Below are positions 62,959 through 64,000 of a DNA stretch of 64,000 nucleotides, piece after piece (position 1 is the stretch's first letter; each line of letters opens with the position of its first letter). A model generated the notes under the pieces. The model did not search any database, was not told where the DNA came from, and saw only the letters and a list, made by a program, of their open reading frames with translations. The position numbers and the translations under genes were made by a program. The stretch covers positions 33,116 to 97,115 of the forward strand of contig CALSRU010000015.1 in NCBI GenBank assembly GCA_943788835.1. The letters run 5' to 3'. The stretch comes from an uncultured Pseudomonadales bacterium. GTDB taxonomy: Bacteria > Pseudomonadota > Gammaproteobacteria > Pseudomonadales > UBA7434.

Positions 62959-63747
62959 CTATTGAGGCTGATTAAACACCGGCTTACGTTTTTCCAAGAA
63001 CGCCATCATCCCTTCTTGTGAATCGGCAGTTCCGTAAGTATTTTTTACTGCGCAGCGCTCGGCCTGCAGTAATTGCTCCTGTGTTTTTTCTTGTGAGGCC
63101 ATAATCACATCGAGCATCCCGCGCACGGCTAGTGCCGGCTGTGCAGCCAACTCTTGAGCCAGATCGAGTGCGCGGCGTTTTAGCTCAGCCATCGGCCAAA
63201 CCTCATGCACCAAACCAATACGCAAAGCCTCAGGCCCTGAAATTTTCTTACCGCGTAAAATCATATCAAGCGCATGAGCCCTGCCAACGCATTGACTTAA
63301 GCGCGCGCTCCCGCCCCATGCAGGCACCGACCCTAAGTCCATTTCGGGCAAACCAATTTGCGCGCCCTGTGCAGCGGCGAGTCTAAAGTGGCAGCCCAAC
63401 GGTACTTCCAAGCCACCTCCTAAGCAATAACCAAATAACGTCGCAATCCACGGTTTGTGCATCATTTCAATCGCAGCAATCACTCGCAGGCGCTGATCCA
63501 GCAGCTTATCAATAGAGCCCATGCGCTGCACCCCATCAGCCAACTGCTTAAGGTTCATACCGACCGAAAAATTATCTTGTCCCTGTCCGGTCAACACAAC
63601 GGCACGGATAGAATCATCTGCCGCGATTTCGCCGACTAACACTTCAAGACGATCGATAAAATCCAGTGTCATACGGTTATAAGGCGCATCATTAATGGTG
63701 ACAATAGCAACCGCGTCTTCTTGCTCAAATGATAATGATTGTGTCAT
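62959..63747 (-). CDS. Enoyl-CoA hydratase/isomerase
   Basis: The 262-residue crotonase carries LTGQGQDNFSVGMNLKQL and TLFGYCLGGGLEVPLGC as oxyanion blocks, and IGLPEMDLGSVPAWGG with a conserved Glu. It acts on an acyl-CoA thioester. ATG 63747 is preferred, though its GAGG is 12 bases away; the TTG at 63774 would add nine residues. A GGCAT-like palindrome lies about 120 bases upstream. It heads the run MaoC - membrane DUF1330-like - enoyl-CoA hydratase on the minus strand. Confidence 0.9.
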   Translation of the reverse strand: MTQSLSFEQEDAVAIVTINDAPYNRMTLDFIDRLEVLVGEIAADDSIRAVVLTGQGQDNFSVGMNLKQLADGVQRMGSIDKLLDQRLRVIAAIEMMHKPWIATLFGYCLGGGLEVPLGCHFRLAAAQGAQIGLPEMDLGSVPAWGGSARLSQCVGRAHALDMILRGKKISGPEALRIGLVHEVWPMAELKRRALDLAQELAAQPALAVRGMLDVIMASQEKTQEQLLQAERCAVKNTYGTADSQEGMMAFLEKRKPVFNQPQ

Positions 63748-63865
63748 ATCCGAAAAGCCCTCTTCATCGCTCAAAAGATCTAGTGCTAGGCATCAGACTC
63801 ACTACTGAGACTGCACATACTTACGAAACGCGGTTGTCACAATGGATGCTTGACCCGAGTATTAT

Positions 63866-63880
63866 GTCACATATAATGCC
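63866..63880. promoter_or_regulatory. GGCAT-type site, one mismatch, copy F
   Basis: GTCAC-ATATA-ATGCC fits GRCAY-N5-RTGYC except for one base. It lies about 120 bases upstream of the enoyl-CoA hydratase start at 63747. No further gene is visible from here to the end of the window. Confidence 0.35.
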
Positions 63881-64000
63881 ATATGAATGTAAAATGCAAC
63901 GGTTGGGCCTCCACCACAATGGGTTTTAACTGCGCCACAGCGCCATAAGCGAGACTAGTGCCCGCTAAAGCCCGCTACATTACACCTCGTTAATCCTTGC

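Overview
The window looks like chromosomal DNA of a marine-type gammaproteobacterium. The evidence is gene content only: LysR, TetR and AraC (OruR-like) regulators, many acyl-CoA and glutathione S-transferase (GST) genes, a YcfD-type ribosomal oxygenase next to ElaA, a BLUF photoreceptor, a DUF3604 protein and a wax-ester-synthase-type acyltransferase. Spongiibacteraceae/Cellvibrionales relatives are my best guess, but this is inference. I see no rRNA, tRNA, CRISPR array, insertion sequence, integrase or phage gene. The window is densely coding, with one decayed gene.

Layout. 1-9.6 kb: a 5'-end TetR fragment divergent from a DUF2855 reductase; a saccharopine-dehydrogenase-like reductase; a LysR gene divergent from a DJ-1/PfpI - membrane protein - sulfatase operon; an enoyl-CoA hydratase; a DUF1145 protein. 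9.6-16.1 kb: AraC regulator divergent from acyl-CoA dehydrogenase - flavin (Baeyer-Villiger type) monooxygenase - DUF3604. 16.2-23.4 kb (minus strand): GST, fatty-acyl-CoA ligase, GST, patatin lipase, wax ester synthase/DGAT. 23.6-29.7 kb: a GST, LinB-like haloalkane dehalogenase, DUF1330 and atypical SDR on plus, facing a minus operon of NADP-dependent oxidoreductase, extended GST and a second haloalkane dehalogenase of another subfamily. 29.9-35.5 kb: MoxR ATPase, VWA protein, membrane-anchored hydrolase, tandem DsbA/HCCA-isomerase-like protein, GST. 35.5-41 kb: an esterase pseudogene with three frameshifts, a membrane-anchored DUF1330-like protein, GST, two SDRs, a secreted protein. 41.4-48.6 kb: fatty-acid-hydroxylase-type diiron enzyme, 7TM GGDEF protein, hydrolase, secreted DUF3157-like protein, BLUF protein, TfdA-type dioxygenase. 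48.9-52.3 kb: a paired acyl-CoA dehydrogenase set and a BASS transporter. 52.5-57.4 kb: a compact metal-handling-looking operon (Cys-rich protein, secreted HMA domain, beta-barrel, MerT-like protein) divergent from a diheme cytochrome c peroxidase coupled to a beta-helix/cytochrome c fusion. 57.4-64 kb: thioesterase, CBS protein, ElaA, ribosomal oxygenase, two enoyl-CoA hydratases, a second membrane-anchored DUF1330-like protein and a MaoC hydratase.

Taken together most genes belong to uptake, activation, beta-oxidation-like breakdown or storage of hydrophobic carbon compounds, with glutathione-dependent and dehalogenation chemistry. The substrates cannot be named from sequence.

The least explained signals are: (1) a recurring palindrome, GRCAY-N5-RTGYC, upstream of GST, DUF2855, oxidoreductase and enoyl-CoA hydratase genes, two copies lying between the TetR gene and DUF2855, which suggests one shared regulon; (2) the peroxidase + beta-helix/cytochrome pair beside the metal operon; (3) two haloalkane dehalogenases of different subfamilies within 3 kb; (4) two paralogous, doubly membrane-anchored DUF1330-like proteins; (5) GSTs carrying a conserved C-terminal extension.
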